From: Pirellulaceae bacterium
GTDB lineage: Bacteria > Planctomycetota > Planctomycetia > Pirellulales > Pirellulaceae
Reading direction: 5' to 3'
DNA: 64,000 nucleotides
NCBI GenBank assembly: GCA_019636385.1
Contig: JAHBXT010000001.1
Location: forward strand, 1,240,001-1,304,000
Shown: piece by piece, positions 25,763-34,995 of the stretch
Numbering within the stretch: position 1 is the first letter of the stretch
Layout of the letters: every line of letters begins with the position of its first letter
The notes under the pieces: generated by a model
What the model was told of the DNA's origin: nothing
Seen by the model: the letters and a program-made list of their open reading frames with translations, nothing else
Databases searched by the model: none
Made by a program: the position numbers and the translations under genes

Positions 25763-26926
25763 ATGGTCAGACCCAATCGAAGCGAGCAGTTCAGCCCGGA
25801 TGAAGTAGCCATCGTGCACACGGTACAGCGGTGTGTGCGCAGGGCTTTTTTGGCAGGGCAGGATCAGCAGTCGGGCAAGGATTATTCGTATCGGCGTGAG
25901 TGGATTCGTCGGCGGCTAGAGTCGCTGGCTTCGGTGTTTGGGATTGATGTACTGACCTACGCTGTAATGAGCAATCACATTCATACTATCTTGCGCAGCC
26001 GACCCGATGTGGTGGCGGGCTGGACGGATGAGCAGGTGGCGCTGCGTTGGCTGAGCGTCTTCCCAGGTCTACGGCTGGAAGAACTGCATTTGGCTCAGCC
26101 AACCGATGTTCAAGTGGCAACGCTGGTGGGCAATCAGGATGAGGTTAAAAAGATTCGGCGGCGGCTATCGGATATCTCGTGGTTTATGCGCGCTCTGGCC
26201 GAGCCGATTGCGCGCATGGCCAATGCGGAGGATCAATGCACGGGGCGCTTTTGGGAAGGCCGTTTTAAGGCGCAGCGCATTACCGATGAGGCGGGCTTGT
26301 TGGCATGTGCTATGTATGTGGACCTGAATCCGGTACGAGCCGCCATGGCCGATTCGCCTGAAGATTCGGTACACACTTCGGCCTATGATCGGCTGCAAGC
26401 CGAGCTGGGCGTGAAGATTCAGTCAACAGCTTTTGAACTACAGGCGATACCGCAAACCGATGTGGCCAAGGCACGCAAGGAAACACCGGTCCAGCAGTTG
26501 CGGAAGGCGCGCCAAGCCAAACGGCGTAGTCCGACAGGCCGCCGAGTGCTGCGCGATAGCTGGTTATCGCCATTGACGATGGATGATCGAGTGTTGGCTC
26601 AGGATGCACAGACCAGTAGGACGGGCCTGCGAGCCAGCGACAAGGGGTTTTTGAATATCAGTTGGAGGCAGTACCTGGAGCTGTTGAGCTGGACGGCCAG
26701 ACAGCGGGTCAAGGAGTTTACCGAAGCGGTGCCGGAGTCGCTAAAGTCGGTGCTGAGCCAACTGGGTATTGAAGCCTCGATGTGGCGGGACCTGGTGTGG
26801 AATTTCAAGAGGTACTTTGGCAAGAGCAGTTGTGCCGGTTCGCCCGGTTCGATGTCGGCAGAGGCTGAGCGTCATGGCAAGCGTTGGCATCGCGGTCAGG
26901 CTCAGGTGCGCGAGTGTTTTGCGTAG
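25763..26926 (+). CDS. IS200/REP-associated transposase-like protein (Y1_Tnp family, probable RAYT)
   Basis: A single-strand DNA transposase of the HUH family related to IS200/IS605 TnpA and REP-associated tyrosine transposases. The metal-binding HxH is clear at residues 72-74 (VMSNHIHTILRSRP). Downstream, CTGRFWEGRFKAQ (159-171) and MYVDLNPVRAAM (184-195) match the RAYT C-terminal core. At the position where RAYTs usually carry the nucleophilic tyrosine (...RYARYFN...), this protein has EPIARMAN with Ile149, so strand-transfer chemistry is doubtful. An insertion separates the HUH strand and this helix, and a basic 170-residue C-terminal extension follows (KARQAKRRSPTGRRVLR). A GTG at 25754 could also start the frame. 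The gene stands alone between a hairpin and an inverted repeat. Confidence 0.88.
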   Translation: MVRPNRSEQFSPDEVAIVHTVQRCVRRAFLAGQDQQSGKDYSYRREWIRRRLESLASVFGIDVLTYAVMSNHIHTILRSRPDVVAGWTDEQVALRWLSVFPGLRLEELHLAQPTDVQVATLVGNQDEVKKIRRRLSDISWFMRALAEPIARMANAEDQCTGRFWEGRFKAQRITDEAGLLACAMYVDLNPVRAAMADSPEDSVHTSAYDRLQAELGVKIQSTAFELQAIPQTDVAKARKETPVQQLRKARQAKRRSPTGRRVLRDSWLSPLTMDDRVLAQDAQTSRTGLRASDKGFLNISWRQYLELLSWTARQRVKEFTEAVPESLKSVLSQLGIEASMWRDLVWNFKRYFGKSSCAGSPGSMSAEAERHGKRWHRGQAQVRECFA

Positions 26927-26969
26927 TGGCTGAATGTTCCAACCGGGGTGCGCGTAAAAAGCCACTTTG

Positions 26970-27033
26970 AAACGTTGAGGCGCAGAGAGGATGCTGGCCT
27001 GATATTCTCGGCGCTCTCAGCGTCTTTGCGTTT
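26970..27033. repeat. Imperfect inverted repeat with GCGCAGAGAG arms after the transposase-like gene
   Basis: Left arm 26970-26989 (AAACGTTGAGGCGCAGAGAG) and right arm 27014-27033, whose complement reads AAACGCAAAGACGCTGAGAG; 15 of 20 positions agree. It begins 44 bases after the transposase-like stop codon. The sequence type (GCGCAGAGACGC...AACG) resembles short dispersed repeats seen in many bacterial genomes. The remainder of the gap 26927-27218 is otherwise featureless. Confidence 0.6.
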
Positions 27034-27218
27034 TATAGTATTGCGGCCGTGGCGGTGCCGCGTTTCTGATTGGACCAATGAGTCGCGCTGCGTTGCCGTA
27101 GGATTGATGATATTGCTGGAAATACTGGCGGTGCACTTTTGGTACTTTGGAAGCAGTGCGCGGGTGGCGTTAATCAAGGCGTGCGTTTTTGGTCTGCAGC
27201 GTTGCACTACGCCTTGGG

Positions 27219-29339
27219 TTATTCTAAGCGCGCACCGTTGGTGCCTGGGGGACTGGGCTGCACGTCCGCCTCGAAATCCGCAGTGGCCGAGTTTAAGTTT
27301 TGGTCAAGCGCTAAACCATTTCCCTCGTGTCCGGCGCTGGCATCTGGCGACTGCACGTTGTGGCTGGCCAGTGGAGCGGCCACCGGCTGAAAGGCGATTG
27401 GTTGCTGCAGTTGCGCCAACCTCTGAGCGACTCGATATTCATCTTGAACGGATTTCAGATGTAACTGCAAGATGCGACGGACTTCCAAAATGCTACGCGG
27501 ATTGCGATGAATGTCTTGATGCTCGGCAGCGACGGTGATCTCACTGGCTACATCGTCCATGTGGGCGCTGGCATATTCAACGATGCCATCGCCAATGGTC
27601 TTAACCTCCTTGGGCCAGCGACCGGTAGGCACCATACCCACAATATTGTGATAGGTCACCCAGGGGGCACGCGGCGCCCGAATCATGGCTGGGAAGACCG
27701 GCGAGTCAGGACTAAGAGAGTCGATGCTGGTGCTGTTGGTCAGCAGGTCTGCATTCTGAAACACATCAGGGTTGAGCGTGATTAACTTCTGTCCCGTGGA
27801 CACCATCCGCGATGGCAAGCGGATAATCTGGCGACTGACCCAGCGCGTGACATCGTTGGCATAATCGCTGCCATGATGCGGCGTGCCAATCGTAATCACT
27901 CGACGAATGTCAGGCGAAGGTTTGAAAAATGCGGCGGTCTTCAGGAGCTGAATATCTTCCGGTGCTCCTTGGACTTGATCGAACGGCTTGTCGCTCAAGA
28001 TATTCCAAAAGTCATCGCGGCTGTCGATGGTTTGCATGCGGCTTACCAGCCCGCCCATGCTGTGGCCAACTAATACCATTTGATTGAGCGCCTCATACTG
28101 ACGATCGGGATCCAATTGCTCACGCAACATGTCAAGTTCCCGGCGCATTTGCGTGGCGCTCATCCAAAACGGCTGCCCGGTCGGATAGTGGTAAAACCAG
28201 AATTGATAGTTGCGACGCAGCTCGGGAAAGCTCCGCAAGTCGTTGAACATCGGCATCCAGGTAATGGGACTAGACCACAGTCCGTGCACCATCAGCACCG
28301 GAATCCGCTGTGGATCGAACGGCTCCAGCATGACAATGCCGCGATACTTGTCGGCTTTGTGCGGATTGACCAGTCCGTAGGTAGCCTTGTTCTTCTCCTG
28401 GAATTCGGGGTTGTCCAGGAAATACGCCAGGGCTGTACTCAAGTCGGACTGCAAAGGCACCAGGCGATTGGCCAAACTGATATCCGACGAAATTAGCGGA
28501 TCGTGTAGCTCCAGGACACACTCGTGGCGACGATGCGGATTGGACTGGTCCGGTACTGTCGGCACCACGCGCAGCAAAGCGGTCACCGGAAAGCTGAGTC
28601 CGCGCGGATAGTAGGCCTCGCGCGGATCTTCGGTTGGCCCTGGTTTGCGAACGGCAATTAACGGCACGCCCAATCCGTAGGTCATGCCCGACGAGGTCAA
28701 TCCTTCCAAGCGGTAATCGCTGACGAATTCAAAGCGATCGAAGTCTGCCGTTTGCCAGCCACCCTTCATGAGCGTCTGCACGTAGTACTGCTTGTCACCA
28801 GAGATAACCTCATAGCTGGTGCCGGGCTGAAGCTGCCCCTTGGCGTTTACCAAACGCAGCGAACACTCTAGCGACTGGTTGTACAAATCGCAGGCACCGC
28901 GAAACACGGGATCATAGGGATTGCGAATCCGATCGAACTCCATGGAGAACAGGTACATGTAAGCGTTACTAACCGCCACGCCATACATGTCCAACGCTTC
29001 GGCGGGCTTATGTTGACGCTCCAGTCGTTTGGCTTCCACATAGGCCACCTCGCTGATGCCATACACCAGTTCGCCATCGGACTCGGTCTGCACCAGCTTC
29101 TGCATCGCCAGCAGGCATTCGGCTGGTCGCGATTGATATAAGTCGTCCAGCGCATACCGCCGCAGGACCAGCGCTGTACGATTGGTAACCTGTGGCCCAG
29201 TACGACTGGCGATGCGCAGTTGGTTGGCCAGCGGATTGACCGGCATGTCGCGCCGCACCAAATAACGCTGGCTGGCGCAACCACTGGCCGTTACCAGTAG
29301 CCCCATCAGCAGATAGATTGTCCAGCCTCGCCAGGCCAT
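27219..29339 (-). CDS. Lipoprotein alpha/beta hydrolase (lipase/esterase-like)
   Basis: A 706-residue exported hydrolase. The N-terminus is a lipoprotein signal (YLLMGLLVTASGC, lipid on Cys21). Residues 30-330 form a domain that I do not recognise, with tetratricopeptide-like helices (YDLDDLYQSR-type spacing) and mixed strands. The catalytic alpha/beta-hydrolase domain starts with IPVLMVHGLWSSPITW; the nucleophile elbow is GHSMGG with Ser427, followed by a substrate region and TIGTPHHGSDYAND, which is typical of triacylglycerol lipases and PGAP1-like enzymes. A late GDGIVEYASAHMDDV and EHQDIHRNP probably provide the acid and histidine. The product should sit in a membrane facing the periplasm. 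The substrate is unknown. Upstream, 492 bases separate it from divergent yajC. Confidence 0.87.
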   Translation of the reverse strand: MAWRGWTIYLLMGLLVTASGCASQRYLVRRDMPVNPLANQLRIASRTGPQVTNRTALVLRRYALDDLYQSRPAECLLAMQKLVQTESDGELVYGISEVAYVEAKRLERQHKPAEALDMYGVAVSNAYMYLFSMEFDRIRNPYDPVFRGACDLYNQSLECSLRLVNAKGQLQPGTSYEVISGDKQYYVQTLMKGGWQTADFDRFEFVSDYRLEGLTSSGMTYGLGVPLIAVRKPGPTEDPREAYYPRGLSFPVTALLRVVPTVPDQSNPHRRHECVLELHDPLISSDISLANRLVPLQSDLSTALAYFLDNPEFQEKNKATYGLVNPHKADKYRGIVMLEPFDPQRIPVLMVHGLWSSPITWMPMFNDLRSFPELRRNYQFWFYHYPTGQPFWMSATQMRRELDMLREQLDPDRQYEALNQMVLVGHSMGGLVSRMQTIDSRDDFWNILSDKPFDQVQGAPEDIQLLKTAAFFKPSPDIRRVITIGTPHHGSDYANDVTRWVSRQIIRLPSRMVSTGQKLITLNPDVFQNADLLTNSTSIDSLSPDSPVFPAMIRAPRAPWVTYHNIVGMVPTGRWPKEVKTIGDGIVEYASAHMDDVASEITVAAEHQDIHRNPRSILEVRRILQLHLKSVQDEYRVAQRLAQLQQPIAFQPVAAPLASHNVQSPDASAGHEGNGLALDQNLNSATADFEADVQPSPPGTNGARLE

Positions 29340-29831
29340 ATTACCTCGTCCATGAATCCCGTTCGTCAGATCAGCAGCGGTCTACCGCCAGGCATGCCGC
29401 CTGATGCCGACCTACGACTACGCACGATAGACGACGGTTCCGCGCATCCATCACCTCGCAGCCGAACAGTAGGTTCTGGCGGCGTTGAGGGTCAATGTCG
29501 CTTCCATTGCATGCATTTCTGAACCAGCCTTTGACCGGCGACTCAGGTTGGGTACGAATTTCCCCAGACTCTCAAACGCTACCTCTTACCGGCGGTCGTC
29601 GTGGCGCTGGCAAGGGCACGGGAAATACCTGCAACTCCACGGTCTGGCGACCGCCGCTACTTCTGCCTGGCGACCGTAGCCACTTCTGCGTAGTGACTGC
29701 GACTCAATTTTTTCGCGGGAGAATACGCCTTGTGAGTTCTTCTGGCGACTCTTATCATCTTGGGTTAATCTCCATCACGCCTACCACCATAAAGGTGGGG
29801 TTTTGACTTTGTTGATAGTAGTTGGTTCTCG
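29340..29831. other. Divergent intergenic region before yajC
   Basis: This 492-base gap holds the promoters of the hydrolase and of the yajC-secDF genes, plus one full and one partial copy of the hairpin repeat at 29637-29682. A small stem CCACC/GGTGG followed by TTTT lies at 29784-29804, just before yajC; it resembles a terminator, but no plus-strand gene precedes it, so its role is unclear. Confidence 0.5.
29637..29682. repeat. Hairpin repeat copies upstream of yajC
   Basis: The first copy (29637-29660) reads CCACGGTCTGGCGACCGCCG then CTAC: a CGGTC/GACCG stem around TGGC, another stem variant with both arms changed together. The second (29665-29682) is CCTGGCGACCGTAGCCAC and lacks the left arm. 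Confidence 0.7.
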
Positions 29832-30251
29832 ATGATCGAACTCTCAAATTGGACGACCGTAACGGTCGGAGGTCTGTTGGCGCAGATTTCCGAGACGGGT
29901 ACGGCCAACGAAAGTGGTGGAGCCGCAGAAGGCGGTCAGGCTGGCGGTTTTTTGGAGCAGTTTATTGGCAATCCAATTAACTTGGTGCTGTTCAGTGTGA
30001 TCCTATTCATGCTGCTGGTAGTTCGCCCGCAGCGCAAGGAGATGCGCAAGATGCAGCAGTTGCTTGCGGGTCTGAAAAAAAACGATCGCGTGGTGACCAG
30101 CGGTGGCATCCATGGCGTGGTGGTTCAAGCCGCGTCGGGCGAGTCAACAGTTGTCATTCGCATCGACGAAAACTCTGGCGCCAGAATGACGGTCAATCGC
30201 GAGTCGATCGCCAAAGTGCTGGGCAGTGATGCAGGCGAGTCCACAAAATAG
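29832..30251 (+). CDS. yajC: Preprotein translocase accessory subunit YajC
   Basis: YajC is a small inner-membrane protein that associates with SecDF and YidC in the Sec machinery. The 139-residue product has an acidic, Gly-rich N-terminal extension, one transmembrane helix at about residues 48-65 (NLVLFSVILFMLLVV), then the family hallmark RPQRKEMRKMQQLLAGLKKNDRVVTSGGIHG and a beta domain ending IDENSGARMTVNRESIAKVL. The RPQ...RVVTSGG sequence is diagnostic. The start is ATG 29832. The secDF gene follows 97 bases downstream on the same strand, the common order in bacteria. Confidence 0.95.
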   Translation: MIELSNWTTVTVGGLLAQISETGTANESGGAAEGGQAGGFLEQFIGNPINLVLFSVILFMLLVVRPQRKEMRKMQQLLAGLKKNDRVVTSGGIHGVVVQAASGESTVVIRIDENSGARMTVNRESIAKVLGSDAGESTK

Positions 30252-30348
30252 AGACGGCATTTACTCAATTCATACAATCGATTGGCCTGTGACTGAGTTT
30301 CGTAACTGGCCAATCAAGCACAATAATATCATTCCTTAGGGACATTCG

Positions 30349-33300
30349 ATGGACGGGAACTTGCTTCAACTCCTGCTGGCTCAGGCCGAAACGGCTGTTC
30401 AAGGCGCACCGGAATTGACCGGCTTTGCAAAATGGTGGGCCGAGTGGCATCCCTTAGTCATGGGACTGTTGTACATTGCGATCATTTTTGTGCTACCGTT
30501 TGTAATCGGTAATTGGATTGCTAAAAGAATACGATTGCCCGCCCTGTCCGGTCGCATCGGCACCGTGTTCGCCGCCATTGCGGCCGCTGCATTGTTTGTG
30601 GTCAACGGCAAACTGCTGCTGGGACCGGACATGCAAGGTGGCACGACGCTAGTCTACAACATCGTCGATCAACCCAGTGGCGAAGAGATCGATGCATCGG
30701 CGTTGGCATCCGCGCTCAGCGGTCGCATCGACCCCTCGGGTACCAAGGAAATCACCATTCGTCCGCGCGGTACTTCGCAAGTTGAAATCACCTTGCCCAG
30801 CACCGACGAATTTGAACTAGAGCGCATCAAAGAAAGCATCACGACCTCTGGTCAGTTGGAATTCCGCGTGGTGGCCAACACCCGTGACCACGAGGACATC
30901 ATTCGACTGGCTCGCGAGCAAGCTGACGAGAACTTAATCGACGTCACCAACGCCGATGGCAAGCCGGTTGGTCGGTGGTATCGTGTGGGCCGAGAAGAAA
31001 AGATGACCGAAGGGGTCTATCCGCTTATTACTCCTATCGCTGGTGACATTATCCGCAATTCGGCTACTGGACAATTGATCAATCTTCCACCGCTGGGTGA
31101 CAAGGAGATCGCTGTTTCAAAGTGGTTGGCCTCACAGAACATTGAAGATGTCGACGTACTGATGGCGCTGGAGGTGTTCGGTGAGCCCTATACTGAGCTG
31201 TTCGGTGATGACTTATCCAGCGCGCAGCTCGAGTTTGGCAAGATGGGCCAACCCATTGTTGGCTTCCGTTTTGGTGCCGAGGGTGCCAATAAAATGTTGG
31301 AGCTGACGACGTCGATTGGACCTGACGGTGCTTTCAAGCGCCGCATGGCCATCATTATGGACAAGCGAGTTCTATCGGCGCCAAACGTTAACTCACCCAT
31401 TAGCAGTGCGGGTATTATTGAAGGTCGGTTTACTCAGGCAGAAGTCAATTTCTTGGTAACCATTCTGCGTTCTGGCCGTTTGCCGGCCACGTTGGAAAAG
31501 ACGCCTGCCAGCGAAAGTCGCGTGGGGGCTGGGCTGGGTGAAATCACTATCCAAAAAGGCACCACCACCGCCCTGTGGTGCATCGTCGTGACGCTGGCGT
31601 TTATGCTGCTGTATTATCAATTCTCCGGCATTGTCGCCTGCCTGGCGCTACTGCTGAACGGATTGCTGATCTTCGGCATCATGATCTTTATTCGCCAGCC
31701 GCTCAGCTTGCCTGGCTTAGCCGGTCTGGTTTTGACTGTGGGCATGTCGGTGGACGCCAACGTACTGATCTTCGAACGCATTCGCGAAGAAATCGTCAAA
31801 GGCGCTGCTCCGCGTTTATCGATTCGCAACGGCTTCGATCGCGCGCTAACCACAATTGTGGATTCCAACGTCACCACGCTGATCGCCGCTGGAGTTTTGT
31901 ACTGGATCGGTACCGATCAAGTGCGTGGCTTTGCGGTCACGCTGTTCATCGGCATCATGGTCAGCATGTTCACCGCCACGTTTTGCTCACGAATCCTGTT
32001 TGAAATCGCTGAGCGACTAAAGTTTGTCAACTTGAGAATGATGGACGGCGTCGGATTTCTGAAGCGAATTCTGCTGGGACAAGGTGATTTGAACTTTATG
32101 TCGATGAGCAAGCTGTGCTTAGGAGTTTCCGTTGCATTGACTGCGGTGGGACTGACCGCAGCGTTGATACGCGGCAAGGGACTGCTAAACATCGACTTCG
32201 TTGGCGGCACAACAGTGACTATTCAGCTTGAGCAGCCGGTAGCCCTGGAAGACATGCGCCGCATCACGCAACAAATCTTGGTTGACGATCAGGGCAAGCC
32301 CATCGAATCGACTCTGGTTCGAGTAGAGAAGGAACCTCAAAACACCGTTTATACGTTGGTCACATCGCTGAATGATGAAAATCAACTGGCCGAACGACTT
32401 CATTTGGGATTAGCCAAGAACGACGTAGCGAACTTGGTAACCTACAAGGCCAAAGTTACCAGACTAGATGCAAGTGGAAACAGCCACTGGCAGCCGCCCC
32501 AGCGCTCCGTTCGTCTGGTAAGTATGCGGGCTGAAGACGGCCAAGACACTACACCTGCTGCCACTGACGTTTCTAGCTCGGACGGTGTTGCCGTAGTAGA
32601 AGTTGCCCCTGCAAGCACTGCTGTCGTTGACAGCCAGCCGACCAGTGAGGCTACATCGGACGGCCAATCGACTGGCGGATCCGAGGCAACCGTCACTGAC
32701 GCAGCGACTGCCACTGACGCACCGGCTGTCGAGCCAGAGGTCCGAGTCTCCAGCAAGTTCCGCTTGGAGCTTTCTGGGGCTGTCGAAAAGGACTCCCAAG
32801 GGAATGACCGCAACATCGCACGCCGGAATCCCACCAAACTCAAGCAAGAGTTGGTCGAAGCTGCACAAGCCGTCCACGTTGATCTCAACCCAGCCTTCAT
32901 TCGCATGAGCCCCAACCCACGGCCTGCAAAATGGCGCGAGGACCAAAACGAATCGTTTTCGACGTGGGACGTTGAATTGCCGGTCGCCGAAGAAGCCGGC
33001 GCTCAAATCATGCAACACGTCGCTGAACAGATTCAGAGTACTCCGCTGTGGTTATCACTCAGTCAGATCGGCGGGCGTGTGGCTGGCGAAATGCAGCAAC
33101 GCGCTTTGGCAGCCCTCCTGGTCAGCTTGCTGTTCATCGTGGCCTACATTTGGTTCCGATTCCAGCGGATTTCCTATGGTCTGGCCGCTGTGGTAGCATT
33201 GGTCCACGACGTCCTGATCACGCTGGGACTGATCGCTTTGTGCCACTGGCTGGCTCGTCCCTTGGGCTTTTTGATGATCGAGGAATTCAAAATCGGTCTC

Positions 33301-33636
33301 ACCGAAATTGCGGCTTTTTTGACGATCATCGGCTACTCGCTGAACGACACCATCGTGATCTTTGACCGCGTGCGCGAAATTCGCGGTCGCAGCCCGCGAT
33401 TGACTACGGAAATGCTCAACACGGCCGTCAACCAAACGCTCAGCCGCACGCTGCTGACCAGCAGCACCACGTTGTTGACCGTGCTCCTGTTGTATATTTT
33501 CGGTGGCGAAGGTATTCACGCCTTCTCATTTGCCTTGTTGATTGGCATTTTGGTTGGAACGTACAGCTCAATTTACATCGCAGCTCCCGTCTTACTGTGG
33601 CTCAGTGAACGCGAAGCAGCCGCCGCTATCAAGTAA
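30349..33636 (+). CDS. secDF: Fused SecD-SecF protein-export membrane protein
   Basis: A 1095-residue fusion of SecD and SecF, which use the proton gradient to pull exported proteins through SecYEG. SecD: an extra N-terminal helix pair, GPDMQGGTTLVYNI, a large periplasmic domain, then AGLVLTVGMSVDANVLIFER near residue 466. SecF: a second start-like helix (KLCLGVSVALTAVGLTA), NIDFVGGTTVTIQL, and GYSLNDTIVIFDRVREIRG near residue 995, followed by the last helices. The SecF periplasmic part carries an Ala/Ser/Thr/Asp-rich insertion of about 75 residues (roughly 728-801) with no aromatic residues, unlike standard SecF. An AGGGA at good spacing supports ATG 30349. It probably forms an operon with yajC. 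Confidence 0.95.
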   Translation: MDGNLLQLLLAQAETAVQGAPELTGFAKWWAEWHPLVMGLLYIAIIFVLPFVIGNWIAKRIRLPALSGRIGTVFAAIAAAALFVVNGKLLLGPDMQGGTTLVYNIVDQPSGEEIDASALASALSGRIDPSGTKEITIRPRGTSQVEITLPSTDEFELERIKESITTSGQLEFRVVANTRDHEDIIRLAREQADENLIDVTNADGKPVGRWYRVGREEKMTEGVYPLITPIAGDIIRNSATGQLINLPPLGDKEIAVSKWLASQNIEDVDVLMALEVFGEPYTELFGDDLSSAQLEFGKMGQPIVGFRFGAEGANKMLELTTSIGPDGAFKRRMAIIMDKRVLSAPNVNSPISSAGIIEGRFTQAEVNFLVTILRSGRLPATLEKTPASESRVGAGLGEITIQKGTTTALWCIVVTLAFMLLYYQFSGIVACLALLLNGLLIFGIMIFIRQPLSLPGLAGLVLTVGMSVDANVLIFERIREEIVKGAAPRLSIRNGFDRALTTIVDSNVTTLIAAGVLYWIGTDQVRGFAVTLFIGIMVSMFTATFCSRILFEIAERLKFVNLRMMDGVGFLKRILLGQGDLNFMSMSKLCLGVSVALTAVGLTAALIRGKGLLNIDFVGGTTVTIQLEQPVALEDMRRITQQILVDDQGKPIESTLVRVEKEPQNTVYTLVTSLNDENQLAERLHLGLAKNDVANLVTYKAKVTRLDASGNSHWQPPQRSVRLVSMRAEDGQDTTPAATDVSSSDGVAVVEVAPASTAVVDSQPTSEATSDGQSTGGSEATVTDAATATDAPAVEPEVRVSSKFRLELSGAVEKDSQGNDRNIARRNPTKLKQELVEAAQAVHVDLNPAFIRMSPNPRPAKWREDQNESFSTWDVELPVAEEAGAQIMQHVAEQIQSTPLWLSLSQIGGRVAGEMQQRALAALLVSLLFIVAYIWFRFQRISYGLAAVVALVHDVLITLGLIALCHWLARPLGFLMIEEFKIGLTEIAAFLTIIGYSLNDTIVIFDRVREIRGRSPRLTTEMLNTAVNQTLSRTLLTSSTTLLTVLLLYIFGGEGIHAFSFALLIGILVGTYSSIYIAAPVLLWLSEREAAAAIK

Positions 33637-33785
33637 GCGGTGTTTCGCGCCAGCTACCATTCACCTCAGTGGTGGGCCTGCACGGCGAGTTATGGCGCAG
33701 TGAAACCAGGTTTTTGTTGTCCAGCTAACTTTGAGTTTTGCCTGAAGTCTTGCGTCGGGCCCGCAGGGGCAATCCTACGAATCGC

Positions 33786-34916
33786 GTGAACCGTTATCGT
33801 TTGTTCTACCTAGCGATCGCATGCCTACCGGCTCTCAGCGGCTGCTCGCCGTCGACGATCGATCAGCTGCAGTCAAATTCATCTGCATCTGGCTCGCGCG
33901 TTAGTACTGATCCAGGCGCAGATCAGGACAACTCGGTGGTCGACATTCTGACTGGTCTCGGCGTTCAATTAACCGTCGACGAGAAATCTGGCCAAGTAAC
34001 CTCGGCTGACTGTCGCAACATCGTCGTCAGCGATCTCACAGCCGGGCAGCTTGCCGCGCTTCGCAGTCTCCAACGTCTTACGATTCGCGATTCACGGTTA
34101 ACGCTGACCGGCTGGCAGCAACTGTCGAAACTAAGGAATTTACAACAGCTGGACCTGCGCGACTGCCGGATCGACAACCAACAATTGTCAGTTGTGGCTG
34201 GCGGGATGTCGGCGCTGCGCGTTGTGCGAGTAGGAGGATCAAATCATCCGCTCGCAATCGATGATTCGAGTCTGTCGGAACTGCTGCCTGGCTGGCCGCG
34301 CCTAAAGGTACTAGCAGCTGACCACGTGCCGATTACCGGCCAGTGCTTGCCAGTCCTGAAGAGTTGTCCCGAATTGAGTGAACTCTATCTGGGTCACACA
34401 CGGATCACGGACTCGGCACTGTCGGCACTCGCCGGTTGCTCCCGGTTGCGCAAACTGCGTTTGGCCGGAACTGAAATCAGCTCGCGGGGGTTGGAATCCC
34501 TGGCGAATCTGGCCCTTGAGGAGCTGGACGTCAGTCAGTGCCCTGGGCTGGACGATCTGGCTCTGATTCCCATTGGCACAATGACGACCCTTCACCGACT
34601 GAATTTGTACAGTGTACCGGTTAGCGATCAGGGGTTGCCGCACTTGGCAGGGCTGACGAATCTGAACTGGTTAAATTTGGACAATACCCGCATCACCGAC
34701 GCGGGTCTACCAGCGCTGCGCGGCTTGAAAGAATTGTCTTTTCTACATCTTGGGCTAACCGCTGTGACGGACAGTGGTATGTCTCACTTGATCGGCCTGG
34801 GTGCACTGCGAGAATTGGTGGTGACCCGCACGGCAGTGACTGGGGCCGGTGCCGACCTGCTGCGTCAGACCAATCCGGCCCTTTCGATTGAGCTGGAGTA
34901 TCAGGGTGGTCGGTAG
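33786..34916 (+). CDS. Leucine-rich-repeat lipoprotein
   Basis: A predicted lipoprotein made mostly of leucine-rich repeats. From GTG 33786 the N-terminus is NRYRLFYLAIACLPALSGC, with a lipobox ending at the cysteine; a TTG at 33738 is in frame but would put 16 charged residues before the signal. After a Ser/Asp-rich linker, repeats with the consensus LxxLxxLxLxxTxITDxGL run to the C-terminus (for example LTNLNWLNLDNTRITDAGLPAL and LKELSFLHLGLTAVTDSGM). This repeat type is common in planctomycete surface and scaffold proteins. It starts 150 bases after secDF and may be independently transcribed. Its binding partner cannot be predicted. Confidence 0.85.
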   Translation: MNRYRLFYLAIACLPALSGCSPSTIDQLQSNSSASGSRVSTDPGADQDNSVVDILTGLGVQLTVDEKSGQVTSADCRNIVVSDLTAGQLAALRSLQRLTIRDSRLTLTGWQQLSKLRNLQQLDLRDCRIDNQQLSVVAGGMSALRVVRVGGSNHPLAIDDSSLSELLPGWPRLKVLAADHVPITGQCLPVLKSCPELSELYLGHTRITDSALSALAGCSRLRKLRLAGTEISSRGLESLANLALEELDVSQCPGLDDLALIPIGTMTTLHRLNLYSVPVSDQGLPHLAGLTNLNWLNLDNTRITDAGLPALRGLKELSFLHLGLTAVTDSGMSHLIGLGALRELVVTRTAVTGAGADLLRQTNPALSIELEYQGGR

Positions 34917-34995
34917 TCGAATTTTGTCCGGTCGGTTATAAACGCGGGTTTATTTCCTGGAATTGACTAGCCGTTGTACACGACGAGGTTGATTG

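Noticed and set aside
29784..29804. CCACC/GGTGG stem followed by TTTT before yajC
   Set aside because: Looks like a terminator, but no plus-strand gene ends upstream; stem is only five pairs, so I do not call it.
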